A DNA stretch of 64,000 nt, taken from contig JBBHKE010000656.1 in the NCBI GenBank assembly GCA_037447655.1, positions 62,001 through 126,000 on the forward strand, read 5' to 3'. Both the position numbers and the translations under genes were made by a program. The stretch is from Zygnema cylindricum. Taxonomy: Eukaryota; Streptophyta; Zygnematophyceae; Zygnematales; Zygnemataceae. Shown here in pieces: positions 42,412 through 53,216 of this stretch (position 1 is its first letter; the number at the start of each line of letters is the position of its first letter). The notes under the pieces are model-generated. The model was not told the origin of the DNA. It made no database searches and saw only the letters and a list, made by a program, of their open reading frames with translations.

Positions 42412-43757
42412 TGTTGATATTTGTGTATTTTCTAGGTCTGTATTAGAATAGAAAAAGAGTTGAGGCGGTCTGCCTCTAACTCCCCTTCCTAAGCCCCCAC
42501 ACTTGTTGTAGTCACTGAAGGCTGGAAAGGGAGCTAGAGCCATGGCTACCTAAACTCTCTAGAGAAGAAAGGGGGTGGATTAGGTAGATTTACCAAAATG
42601 TACTTGACGGACCCAGGAATTGATCCTGGTACCTGCCGTCTGTCAAACCTTTGTAGCCGTCAGCTTTAACTGTTAAGTCTAGAACTAGTGTTACGATATA
42701 TTGGGTTTGATAAATATCTAAATAGTTACACGTAGATTAATTCGTTTAACGGGAAATAGATACTTAGTACATAGTTACAGTTTAACTTAGAACGGAGTAC
42801 GGTACGGGGACGGAATAGATACCGCGCATTTGTTTCGCTACCGAAACAAATATCGCGCACCAATTTTCGACGGCTAAAATTGAATGCCGGTTTAAATCGG
42901 GCGGCCGCGATAAATGCCGAGATCGCGAAACACGTTTTTGGCGTTTGCGGACGTCACCACTCTGAATGACATGTGGCGACATTATACAGGTTGCGGAATC
43001 TCCGGAAATGAACATAACAAATCCGGATGTGACAAATGTCACATTATAACATCATCGTACAATGTCCGTACATAAAGTACTCCGGCACCTGTACTTTCTG
43101 TACGGTACCGTTTTTTTGACGTGGCATGACCAGGCGCCACGTGGAGGGATAAGATTTGGAAGCAGGAATTCCGACGATTATAAGAGCGAATCCCGATGGG
43201 ACATGTGTTGACTTTTTAGCCATGTTGTACGATGGCCGTACGAAAGGTACACCTGTACCTGTACCTTTATGTACTATACAGTAATTTGATTGGTCCGTAC
43301 CTCAGTACTAGAGGGTTTAGAGAGGGGTTTATGACTTAGAATATTTCTGGTAGGTAGTTGCCTCTTCAAAGAGCACCTTGTGTAAATGGCAAACTTTGGC
43401 CAGCCATAACTATTAAAATCAGTTGACCAATTTCAGTGATTCTTTTTGCTGCGGACTCAAGGGAGTCCAGGCTACACAATGGTGTAGTCGGTGAGAGTCT
43501 TTGCCTGCCTGGATGGCTGCATTTCTAAGGGAAAGTCAAAGTGGGTGAATGTGTCCAAATCTCATATTCTAACTTTGCATTCTGTAGTGAAACTGAGCAC
43601 ACATAAAGTCTAATTTCACAGGGGTAAAGCTGTAATGGGGTTTTGATTGTCAAGGGGTCAATCATTTGGGTTTATATTAACTTGGAGTCGACACTATCTA
43701 GATTAGCTTCCTTTAGACGTGCGAATTTTGTGTGGCAATGGAGCCCATAGAATTTCA
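42412..43757 (+). repeat. Family B LTR closing the composite element
   Basis: 1346 bp from TGTTGATATTTGTG to ATAGAATTTCA, followed by TTAAT. It is closely similar to 33787-35131 with scattered substitutions. It is not preceded by the usual purine tract; coding sequence of gag (GGAGAGGAGGA, itself purine-rich) runs straight into it. Confidence 0.88.
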
Positions 43758-43762
43758 TTAAT

Positions 43763-44582
43763 GTGTTGATGCATCAACTCATTCTTTTAGTAAATCATTC
43801 TCTCTCCCTCCCTCCTCCCCTCTAATTCTCCACTTTTTCCCTTCCTCTCTCTCTCTCTCCCTCTTTGCCACTTCACTCATTCATATTTCATTCTCTCTTT
43901 AACTCGTGAACTTATTAACTCATTAGAATGATAAACTCGTTAACTCTTTAATGTATTCAGTCGTTAACTTTTCAATTCATTAACTCATAAATTGATTAAC
44001 TCATGTTTTTTTAGACTTAGAACCTGATTTAATATTTGACAAACAAATAAAACTCAAAAAACATAAAAAAGATATTTGTTCACTTGTTGATATTTTTTCT
44101 TTATTTATTTATAATTATAATTATTATTATATATATATTTTTATGTTGTTTTGATATTTTTTGTGGGTGGACGTTTGCAGTTTCCCTCAAACGAGACAAA
44201 CTAGATTCGTTATGTTGTATTTTTAATTTTTGGGGTTTTTTGAGAACATAGATGCCGTTGAATTAAATGGTATCATATTATATAATTGCATATCAAATCA
44301 TCCTAAAAAATTCATGTTAAGTACTAATTCCATATAAAAATCTTGCATGTTAAAATAATCTCACCAGTTAATACAATCTCATGCCAAAAAAATCAATTTA
44401 TTTCTGAAAAATAATTTTAACTTGTGGTAAAACATCGCACAAGATCTGTTCCAAGTTGAATCCAAATTCAAAATCCAAATTCATGTTTCAAATTCAAGTA
44501 TGACTAATCAAGGTATGACTCATTTAGATGTGATTGGATGAAATAGAGAACGGTTCGACAAAAGAGAGAACAACTCGAGAAT
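43763..44582. other. Low-complexity host DNA, no gene seen
   Basis: Contains a CT-rich tract (about 43795-43870), the right part of the TTAACTC repeat (to about 44005), then AT-rich DNA. No coding signal. Confidence 0.6.
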
Positions 44583-44656
44583 GGGTATAGTAGGGCTTGA
44601 GCCCACGACCATTGGGTTAAAAGCCTAATGCTCTAACAACTAAGCTAGACACTCCC
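44583..44656 (-). tRNA. tRNA-Lys(UUU)-like gene, possibly a pseudogene
   Basis: The 74-nt complement folds as a cloverleaf: acceptor GGGAGTG/TATACCC with one A-A mismatch, D arm TAGCTTAGTTGTTAGAGC, anticodon loop CTTTTAA (anticodon TTT) on the stem TTAGG/CCCAA with one A-C mismatch, and T arm GTGGG-CTCAAGC-CCTAC. The A box (TAGCTTAGTTG) and B-box-like GGCTCAAGCCC are near consensus. Mismatches in two stems suggest decay. Confidence 0.7.
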
Positions 44657-44829
44657 ATTAAACAATAGAGAGTGTACTTTTGCATTATAATGAGTTGGTT
44701 CATCCTGGCCTCTCTATTAGCTAACGCCTCTCTAGTGGAAGTCGGCCTCCGAAGCTTGTTTCCGATGTGACCTCCAAAAAGATTTCCCTCCCCTTCACTA
44801 CTACCCATCTATGGAGCGATGGAAGCAGT

Positions 44830-44992
44830 CTGGTTAAAATGTTATTAGTGTTCATGTTGGTAATGTTATTATTGTTAAATGTTCTTATTGTTATTAGTGT
44901 TATTAATGCTCTTATTGATCGTAATGATGTTGATGTTCTCAATGTCATTGATGTCATAAATGCTCTTATAGATCTCAATATTGTTAATGTGG
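44830..44992 (+). repeat. Degenerate TAATGTTATT repeat
   Basis: Irregular units such as GTAATGTTATTATTGTTAAAT, with relatives at 47205-47337 and 48612-48700. It is low complexity and shows no coding signal. Confidence 0.7.
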
Positions 44993-45099
44993 TGGGCCCA
45001 TAAACTGTTGTTCTTTGGTCTAAAATAGACCGCAGAAGCGACCCAAACTATCATGCAAAAAGCTAAGCAAAAATAGGTCGACGAACAATCATATGAAAT

Positions 45100-45215
45100 G
45101 CATCCTCCATATGCGTACACATACGCAACAAATAACATTTAGGGTTTCATGGAATAATCAACATAAATAAACCCTATGACAACATCTAAGGTTTGATGGA
45201 ATAATCAACATAAGC
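45100..45215 (+). repeat. Short tandem duplication of ~55 bp
   Basis: Two units of a TTTGATGGAATAATCAACATAA segment are bordered by AGGGTTT/AAACCCTA strings (near 45141-45177 and 45188-45224). Confidence 0.5.
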
Positions 45216-45349
45216 AAACCCTAAGACAAATGCATAAATAATGCATATCAAACAAACATAAAATAACATAAATAAATAATAACAAAAAGAGTGCAATCTC
45301 ACATAAACATTAGATAAACAAAAGTATATCAATAAACATATTACTCAAA

Positions 45350-46293
45350 TGCATGACCTAATCGGCAACCCTAAAAGTCTACATCTTCGGTCCCCACTTT
45401 ACTAACCAGCATTGATTATTGATTCCTAACAAAGCTCATTCCTATATATACACTTGTGAGCTGTCAATGAATTGCTACATGTCAAAATAGCCAACGTACC
45501 TTCCACTAAGTAGTATTACATCATGAGAACCTATTACGACAAATAATCCTAACTGTAAGTGTACACCTGAAAGTCAACCAATCATAAGCGTACACTTGTC
45601 GGCAAGTACGACAACACACAAATTAAACTGCCGAAACCCTAAATGATCATCTAAATAAAAACTGTCATAATCAATACTAAATTATTATTACACATACGAC
45701 AAAACAATGTTATTTCAAATATTTTCACCGACGCGTCCGCAAAATACGCGTCATAAGCGACAACTCGCTTAGTCACTTGTAGATAGATCCATGTAGTGAA
45801 CCGACATCGCATATGTACGGTCCACTAGATAATGTGTCATAAAAAACAATGTGGTCCCTTAAAAATATCGGTAGACGCCGTTCGCCCTCCACGTGTACCA
45901 TGACTAACTTGTCAAACAATCCGGAACGTCCAAAAATAAATATCGTGTGATTGACGCGATTTCGCGTCACCACTTCATAAAAAATCTCGGCGGCCTATAT
46001 CCGCCGTCCGTCGCTCGTCACATTAGATTCCGTACGGCCGGCGTACAATTTAAATATTTCAAACATTTCAAATCGGATCGCGAAGCGATCCGCCGTCCAT
46101 TTCCATTTTGTATTCCGTATTATTCGTACGCTACTTCGCGTCACTCAATTTGTAATTTACGTCATTTTAAATTCATTCGTACAATTACCCCCCAAACTAC
46201 AAATCCATTCGAACCACCATATTACATTTGGTTACTAAGTATGCGAACATGCGAGCGCACGCATGTACGAAAATGAATCTTCCAAAAACAACA
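45350..46293 (-). repeat. Relic LTR related to family D (minus)
   Basis: The right end complement reads TTCGGGGGAG then TGTTGTTTTTGG, i.e. a purine tract plus LTR start at 46293. It shares with the D LTR, in the same order, the exact 19-bp palindrome (46074-46092), the GACGCGAAATCGCGTC palindrome (45952-45969), ATATTTATTTTTGGACG, and a TATA-like TATATATAGG near 45438-45447. The left end at about 45350 (TGCATGACC...) is a guess. No partner LTR was seen. Confidence 0.6.
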
Positions 46294-47204
46294 CTCCCCC
46301 GAAGATTTAGTTTCGTAAATCCATGACGCCACGTCATCATCTGTCACACTCCATAGAACTACGTCATCAGCTGTCACCAATGTCACCTTCAGCTGCCTCC
46401 TCCATTTGAATCCACCAAATGCCTCCGCCAGAATTTTCTCACTTGTTCCACCATCGCTTCCGCTTCCAACACATACCATCCAAATTTCATAATACATAAT
46501 ATATATATTTTTCATTTTCCGATTACAACAAAATAATTCCTTCCAATATCTAAATCCGGATCTACATTCCCAAAATTCTATCACAAATCAACTAAAAATT
46601 AAAGCCAAATTATCACACTAATAATATATCCCAGCTCAAATAATTCCTACCTCATTATAACAAATCTAAATTTCAATAATTTTTTTTTCTTTCTTTTTCA
46701 TTTAATAATCTGATCCCAAAATTTCCCATTAAAAAAAAAATACATTTAACAAATAGTATTTTCCCAAGAATTCTAATAATGTCACATTTCCCAAAAATTT
46801 CCAACAACTCAAAATCTACATTACAAATCCAATTTTCAACAATCATCGATCCACAATATTTGGATATCTCTACCACATGTCACAACTCCACCTTCCGGAT
46901 CTCTCTCCCCCAAACGTCGAATCTCCACCTTCCACATCTCTCCATCAAACGAATATGTATTTTCCAAAAATAAAATATCATTTCTCATAATTAATCATTT
47001 TCATTGAGGGTAGACATTTCGGCACTGTCATTAAGTTAACCCTTGGGGCGATGCAAGATTAAACTCGGCACATACCAACACTATGATAAGGCCGATCTCA
47101 TGGGTACACAGACACCATTACTGCAATACAACCAGCAAGGACAATATTAACCCGCTACAATGCGTGTGACAAAAACCTACATCGACTTAACCTAACATAT
47201 TCTG
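46294..47204. other. AT-rich DNA next to the relic LTR, no gene seen
   Basis: It may include remains of the 3' internal region of the relic element (46294-46460). Beyond that it is AT-rich with A/T runs near 46680 and 46730. Confidence 0.5.
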
Positions 47205-47337
47205 TTCCTAATGTTACTAATGTCGTGATATTGTTAATGTTAATGAACAAATTTAATGTTATTAATGATTTTAAAAGTTTTTAATATTCAATGTTAATGA
47301 AGGTAATAATGTTATTAATGCTCTTAATGTTCTTATT
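47205..47337 (+). repeat. Degenerate TAATGTTA repeat
   Basis: CTAATGTTACTAATGTCGTG..., same type as 44830-44992 and 48612-48700. The non-LTR element remnant lies between this and the last of those arrays. Confidence 0.65.
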
Positions 47338-47574
47338 ATGGGGGCCTACTTTATTAAAAAGCGCGATGGTAAACCATCTGAGTCAATAGGAACAAAAAAA
47401 AAAGCATTTCTAAAACTGAAAAAACCACATGACTACGGAATAAACAAAGAGGAAAATCAAGGCAAAAACGACGAAAATACGAAAGAATGGCAGGGAAATC
47501 AAAAACACCCTAAAAAGTAAAACCCCGCAAACAAAACATCAAAGGAAAAAACTAACACCAACATAACTTAAAAT

Positions 47575-48605
47575 CTACGGAAAGCAACCACGTAAGTCCC
47601 CGAATCTTGGAGGAGCACGAGGAGGAAGTTCCAGAACACGCCGTCGATCCATAACGGCAATAGACGATCGAAGTAATATAGAAGCCAGCACCCGTTGTAG
47701 GCCACGGAAAAACGTTGACGAAAAAGATGTAAGGACTGAAACAGAAGGGCTCCTAGGTCCCCGCCTATCGAACAAGCGCCGACCACAAGTACAGAAAAAC
47801 TCGTCCAAAGCCACACCCACACAACCAAATATCTCGACCGCCATCGAAATGAAGCCATCCATAGCGTCGCGATGGGCATAATCACGCTCCTTCCTTTTAG
47901 CCGTGTCACGGGCGGCCACTCCCACATGCCGAGCCGCTTGTGTGACGACTGTAGTTGAGGTAGGGTTCGTCAAAACAATGTCACCAAATGTACGACGCGC
48001 ACCATCAAGTAATACAAGGTCGATCCGACGCGAAGGAATAATGTGAGAGACCTCGCGACGAACAGAAATTCCCCCCTCAGAAGCGATAGTAGCAATGGTG
48101 TCGCCAATCATGTCGTGCGCCCGAATCAACTCGCACCATGGGAGCAACGAAACAAATGGACCCCGTCGGGCTCGAGAACGTGGCCACAGGAGCAAACGAG
48201 TGAGCCCAGCAAAGGTGGGCGAGGGAAGCCAAGGCGGGACCTAAGTGCCGTCGTGAATTGAGCCGCGGTGAAACGAATAGTAGATAAAATAGGGACAGCC
48301 AATAACGAAGCTCCAGAGCCAGGTCCACCACAAGACAGGAAGCGTGCATGCGAAGAATCGAAAGGAAGCGCCTAAAGAAGCTCGGATTTAATAGTGGCAA
48401 CAACCCGATACGAAATGGATTACTGAACACGCGCAACCGATGTTGTAACAAGAGTGGAAAAAATCGTCATGTCCTCGATAACAGCCGGATTAAGAGAACG
48501 TGATGCATCGAAAAGGGACCGTTGGAAGGCGAGCTCACCATCTGCAACACGGGGAACCATGGCCGCAAGAAAAGGAGTGTTCCCCAGCCAAAAAACGAGA
48601 GACAA
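47575..48605 (-). pseudogene. C-terminus of a non-LTR retrotransposon polyprotein with restriction-like endonuclease
   Basis: Minus strand, three frames. Near 48345-48280 the frame reads ARFLSCGGPGSGASLLAVPI, then FTAAQFTTALRSRLGFPRPP, then the zinc-binding VCSCGHVLEPDGVHLFRC (C-x-C...H-x3-C) to about 48140. After a frameshift come IRAHDMIGDTIATIASEGG, SRRIDLVLL and FGDIVLTNP, followed by a Lys-rich stretch (DTAKRKERDYAHRDAMDG) and VEIFGCVGVALDEF. This order (Cys-His motif, RHD-type helix, then a D...D core of PD-(D/E)XK type) matches the tail of R2-like elements and related RT proteins. RT itself is not visible. The fragment is broken and non-functional. Confidence 0.6.
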
Positions 48606-48611
48606 TAGTGG

Positions 48612-48700
48612 AAGAAATGTTTGTAATGTTACTAATTCCGGTAATGTTACTAATTCTCCTAGTGTTATTAGTTCTCTTAATGTTACTAATAATTAGCAAC
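48612..48700 (+). repeat. Degenerate TAATGTTACTAATTC repeat
   Basis: Units TGTAATGTTACTAATTCCGG, GTAATGTTACTAATTCTCCT, and so on, of about 20 bp. Related to the arrays at 44830 and 47205. Confidence 0.65.
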
Positions 48701-49129
48701 ATTGAACACATCAATGCGGCACCATTTTCAGAATGTTCCATCGCCTCGCCTCCTCGGGACCAGGGCATCCCCTTCCACTCCACCCCAAACCATATTTAGT
48801 GTGTCACTTAATATTACTCAAAGGGGCCAATATCCATCCCCTCCACCCCTCCCCCCCCCTCCCTCCCCGATCAACTCTTGAACTAATGCATTATTAACAC
48901 TAGTATGGGACACAAAGCCACAAAAATGTTGACGCTAATAAACACGCATAACACTAATTTGTATACACGTTCCCATTTCCAGCCCCAATTCCAATTCCAA
49001 TTCCAATTCCAATTCCGGAGAGAAATTGTCTTGCAATCATACTCGGAATCGACGCAAGTTCCACTGCAGCAGATTCTACAAACCCAACAGATGCAGAAAA
49101 AAAGACAATTAGCTATAGGGACGTGAAAG
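48701..49129. other. Intergenic DNA and lost 5' end of the family E copia element
   Basis: A CCCC-rich run lies near 48845-48868 and a (CAATTC)n-like run at 48983-49016. The 5' LTR of the element that follows is not recognisable. Confidence 0.5.
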
Positions 49130-49740
49130 AAATCCGTGGCAAGAATATTCTGATAAGGGGATTAGCAAACAACCAACTATGAATTGTTACAAGACTCAAG
49201 ACATCATCTGAGATATGGGCATCTCTAGAGACTACGGAAAAGCTTTCAGGGATGACACCTCGCATCAAGTTGGGGAAGATGCTAATGACAACTATCTATC
49301 AGGATGGAATGTCAATGGAGGCTTATACCTCCCATTACGCCAATTTGTTGGCCGAAGCCAATGCCGTCGGCTTCACCCTTCCCAATGACATGAAGATCAC
49401 CCTCCTCATGCTTTCTCTCCTGGTGGAATACAAACCCATTCTCACTTGGCTGGATCAGAAAGATGTACACTCATTGAAGTGGAATGAGGTTGTTGAGGCA
49501 CTCCTCAAAGACAAGTTCAACACCAAAATCATGACAAGCCGTGAGTCCATTGCCAAAAGCTTCGCGTACGCTGCAGGCAAACATAGAAACAAAGAGAGGA
49601 AGGATCAAAATCACGACAGGAAAACAGACAGAAAATGTTTTTTTGCGATAAAGCGGGTCATTTCATCTCGGTCTGCCGAAAGTATTCATATGACAAATTA
49701 CATGGGAAAGTACACGATAAAAAATGAAAAAGGGGAAGGG
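49130..49740 (+). pseudogene. Family E copia gag fragment
   Basis: UBN2-type Gag: the segment before TTEKLSGMTPRIKLGKMLMT, then MSMEAYTSHYANLLAEANAV and WNEVVEALLKDKF. The zinc knuckle (C-F-F-C-D-K-A-G-H...C) is split by a 1-base loss in the T-run at about 49637-49643. The N-terminus and LTR are missing and a stop lies near 49180. It is unlike the A/B/D Gags in sequence, so this is a separate copia lineage. Confidence 0.8.
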
Positions 49741-50930
49741 AAAGGGGAAGGAGATCGTCACCTCACAAGCAATGATGGCGTCCTCCATCGCGACAAGCAA
49801 CGACCACTGGATGGTGAACACTGGTGCGTCTGAGCACATGTGTTTCAGGAGAGAGTGGTTTTCCAACTTTCATGAAATCGCTCCAACGCGGATCTTCATG
49901 GGAGACAACCATAGCGCACATGCCACAGGAAAAGGAGACATCGAAATAGAGGCGTTAATTGATGTCCGAATCCAATCACGGACCATCAAAAACGTGCTCT
50001 ATGTTCCCTCTTTCAAAAGAAATCTATACTCTATTCCTCAAGCTGAGGACAATGTCATCACACCAGTTTGGCAAAAGCATGGAAAAATTAAACTCATGCG
50101 TGACAGAGTCACAATTGCAGAAGGTGAACGAATGATAGACAAAACCTACCGTCTGATGTGCAGTCCAAAACTTAGAGGTGTTGCACTTGCAACAAGTGCG
50201 GTTCTTCCCAAATCAAGCGAGGGAAATTCACCTAACCTGCAATCTGCAAATGGACAAAAACCAAAAGCGTCAGTGGAAAAGTCTGAGATGCTAGTCAAGA
50301 CTGAGCAAGTTCCTAACATGCCCAGCTATAGCCAAATGCTGTGGCATCGCAGGCTAGGACATCTCCACACAAACGGCATGAGAAAGCTAGTTAAAGGCCA
50401 ACTACTTCATGGACTAGGACTCAACAATGTGACAGACTCACCAAATCCATGTCGTGGCTGCGAATTGGGTAAATCGAATCGTCTTCCTTTTCTCAAAGAC
50501 GGAGGAAGACGAGCTACTCAACCACTTGAGATTTTCCACTCACATGTGTGGGGACGGACGAAGGTCAAATCTTGCAGTGGAAAAAAATTCGCCGTTACTT
50601 TCATAGACGACTACTCAAGAATGACTCATATCTACCCGCTTAAGCAAAAGAGTGAGGTATTCGAACGCTTAATGCAATACAAGGCTATGGCCGAAAAGAA
50701 ACATGGAAAGCCTATCATTGGCCTGAGAAGCGACAATGGGGGAGAGTACTTATCCTCGGAATTTAAGAGCTTCCTTACCTCTGAAGGAATCAAACATCAG
50801 GTGACGACTCCAGGTACACCTCAGCAAAATGGTGTTGTCGAGCTGATGAACCGCACACTCAACGAAATGTCACTCAGCATGATGGCTACCCATCAAATCG
50901 GCTCTGAATTTTGGGGAGAAGCCATGTGTA
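49724..50930 (+). pseudogene. Family E copia protease and integrase core (first copy)
   Basis: The protease motif is VNTGASEHMC near 49815, with Asn in place of the catalytic Asp. The pre-integrase motif MLWHRRLGHLHTNGM is near 50340. In the integrase, SHVWG shows His for the first catalytic Asp, and RSDNGGEYL and NGVVELMNRT follow. The frame is open but two catalytic Asp are lost. It is cut at 50930 (CCATGTGTACA) where gypsy sequence starts. The last ~220 bp are identical to the second copy. Confidence 0.85.
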
Positions 50931-50945
50931 CATACTCTTCCGCTT

Positions 50946-51416
50946 GTGGAAGTAGTGGAGGACAACTACCGGTATAGGATAGATGTTCCTGGGTTACTCC
51001 GTCAGTATTACCCATGGGATGTCCGCCTCTATGACATCATCTCTAGGGCAAAGGTCACCCCTGAGGTACGGGCACTCAAGCTGGCCAGAATGAATGCTTG
51101 GCAGCGGGCCCGAGCAGCAAGGAAACACGTGTCCTTCAAGTTACGGAAAATACCTCGGTGGGAACCCACGAACGAAGAGGCTGAGGAAGTTCCCCCAGTA
51201 ATCGAACCCGAAGAACCCCAAGGACCGGCACATGAGGTGCCTGCACCAGCAGCCATTCCGCCGCAACCCGAAACACCGGACTTTGCACCCGAGGAGGGGG
51301 AAGACGAGGTTCGGGAGCGAATCACTCGGAGGCGGTTGGCGGCGGCAGATCATCAAATTGTGTTGCTGGAGAACGGATGTGAGCAGCTTCAAAATCAACT
51401 TGACGCCCTTCGCTAG
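50946..51416 (+). CDS. C-terminal tail of gypsy polyprotein, function unknown
   Basis: An open frame of 156 residues, continuous upstream to the junction at 50931, so it is the end of a longer protein. The N-terminal part is basic (RALKLARMNAWQRARAARKH). A Pro/Glu-rich middle (PPVIEPEEPQGP...) and a short coiled-coil-like end (LLENGCEQLQNQLDALR) follow. No known domain was recognised. Its position before a gypsy LTR suggests the integrase C-terminal extension or a small extra gene. No equivalent is left in the minus-strand gypsy copy because that end is lost. Confidence 0.5.
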   Translation: MEVVEDNYRYRIDVPGLLRQYYPWDVRLYDIISRAKVTPEVRALKLARMNAWQRARAARKHVSFKLRKIPRWEPTNEEAEEVPPVIEPEEPQGPAHEVPAPAAIPPQPETPDFAPEEGEDEVRERITRRRLAAADHQIVLLENGCEQLQNQLDALR

Positions 51417-51521
51417 AAGTTTGAGGAGTATCGCGAGGAAACATACGATATAATCTGGCCGTTGCAATTTCCCTGAGTCAGTCAAGGTTCAGCAGGACGC
51501 TGAATCCTTAGTGGGAGGCAC

Positions 51522-52006
51522 TGTAACAGGGTTACAAGATTCGGGTACTTAGTGGCTAGGGCTAGGCTGCTATAGTTGCAGTTCCAGAGCAGCGCAGCTG
51601 CGATTCCAGACCAACGTAGCATAGCAGCATAGCAACTTAGCGGCGTAGCAACTTAGTAGCGCTGCAACATAGCAGCGCAGCATAGCAACGCCGCAGAATG
51701 TAGAATGAGCAGTATAGTTTTGGAAAAATGTTTCGATAGATCTAGGTTGACCACGATGGTCCACGTGTACAGTTGTATCGTACTAGGTTGACTAGCAGCT
51801 AACTTGTTTAAATAGTCAGGTAGGCTTGTAAATAGAGGACTGGAAGTAGACCTACGCAGCGAGCGCAACCTTGTACTCTCTTCCAAGTAATAAAACGCAA
51901 CCTTGTCTGCCATTGCTGTGTGCTCTTACTGTTGCTACGGGAAGATCCTTGGTGATTTCCTCTGTGCATTGTGGTGTGCTGTGTGCTATATTGTCCCTTT
52001 TACACA
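51522..52006 (+). repeat. Gypsy 3' LTR (plus)
   Basis: TGTAACAGGGTTACAAG... to ...CCCTTTTACACA, 485 bp. It contains inverted TAGCAGCGCAGC-type repeats (51600-51700) and the likely polyadenylation context AAGTAATAAAACGC (51885). It aligns with the split LTR at 31607-31302/20337-20171. Confidence 0.82.
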
Positions 52007-53111
52007 TGCCAGTCAAGACTGAGCAAGGTCCTTACATGCCCTGCTATAACAAAATGCTGTGGCATCGGAGGCTAGGACATCTCCACACAAACGGCATGTG
52101 AAAGCTAGTTAAAGGCCAACTAGTTTATGGACCAGGACTCAACAATGTGACAGACTCACCAGATCCATGTCGTGGCTGCGAATTAGTTAAATCACATTGT
52201 CTTCCTTTTCACAAAGACGGAGGAAGACGAGCTTCTGAGCCACTGGATCTTGTCCACTCAGATGTGTGGGGACCGACGAAGGTCAAATCGTGTAGTGGAA
52301 AAAAAATCGCTGTTACTTTCATAGATGATTACTCAAGAATGACTCACATCTACCTGCTTAAGCAAAAGAGTGAGGTATTTCAATGCTTCAAGCAATACAA
52401 GGCTATGGCCGAAAAGAAACATGGAAAGTCTATCATTGGCCTGAGAAGCGACAATGGGGGAGAGTACTTATCCTCGGAATTTAAGAGCTTCCTTACCTCT
52501 GAAGGAATCAAACATCAGGTGACGACTCCAGGTACACCTCAGCAAAATGGTGTTGTCGAGCTGATGAACCGCACACTCAACGAAATGTCACTCAGCATGA
52601 TGGCTACCCATCAAATCGGCTCTGAATTTTGGGGAGAAGCCATGTGTACACCAGTGTACCTGCGCAATAGGTGTCCAACATCTGCGTTAGAGAATGCAAC
52701 TATGTTTGAAAATGGCATGGATTTAGACCAGCCATTTCTCACCTGAAAGTATTTGGAAGCCGAGCATACGTTCATGAATATGCAAACAAAGGAGGAAAAT
52801 TGCCCCCCAAAGCAAAAGAAGGAATATTTGTAGGTTACGAAGAAAGCAGAAAAGCTTACAGAATCTTTAACACTGAATCTCGGACCATCATGATAAGCAA
52901 AAATGTGAAATTTGCAGAGAGAGAAACACTTGCAAGGAACGAGGTGCATGGCAACAGTGGGAGAAAGGAAGGGGAAAATTACTCCCCTTCGTTTGACGAC
53001 TGGTCACCAAGCAACTTCGAATCTGCCGAAGAGGAGGCGACTACATCAAACGAATCCCTTGGTGAATCTAACGCTTTTGAAACTGAAATTGAAGATTCAC
53101 CGCTTGCACAA
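52007..53111 (+). pseudogene. Family E copia integrase (second copy) and C-terminal region
   Basis: Starts with the same pre-integrase region as 50289 (MLWHRRLGHLHTNGM, here followed by TGA). The first catalytic Asp is intact (HSDVWGPTKVKS), with RSDNGGEYL and NGVVELMNRT. It continues beyond the first copy: VYLRNRCPTSALENATMFE, a frame change near 52740, then VGYEESRKAYRIFNTESRT, and an acidic linker to TAA at 53112. Confidence 0.85.
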
Positions 53112-53216
53112 TAACCAAATAGCGAGAGTCAAATCAATGAGAAAGAGGTTGTTGCAACTGAGGAAATGGACAAAGTGACTGGAGCTAAACCAAAAGAAAC
53201 TAAGAAATAGGTCGTA

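Larger units (their letters stand above)
33787..43757 (+). mobile_element. Composite copia structure bounded by family B LTRs, TSD TTAAT
   Basis: The outer LTRs (33787-35131 and 42412-43757) are close relatives. They are flanked by TTAAT at 33782-33786 and 43758-43762, with the same TTAACTC repeat beyond both ends, so this behaves as one insertion. The interior is a mosaic: Gag-only frame, 10-N gap, unknown DNA, A-type RT/RNase H, an LTR, two LTRs head to head, and an A-type gag fragment joined directly to the last LTR. It could be a chain of recombinations or partly an assembly artefact. Confidence 0.7.
50931..52006 (+). mobile_element. Gypsy 3' end (tail frame plus LTR) lodged in family E
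   Basis: Contains a 157-codon frame (50946-51416), 105 bp of spacer with a purine-rich GTGGGAGGCAC, and an LTR at 51522-52006. The LTR matches that of the minus-strand gypsy element. The left boundary falls within the gypsy element, and copia integrase flanks both sides. Confidence 0.75.

Noticed and set aside
47338-47520. Small Lys-rich plus-strand frame
   Set aside because: It is A-rich sequence with no recognisable motif, next to a simple repeat.
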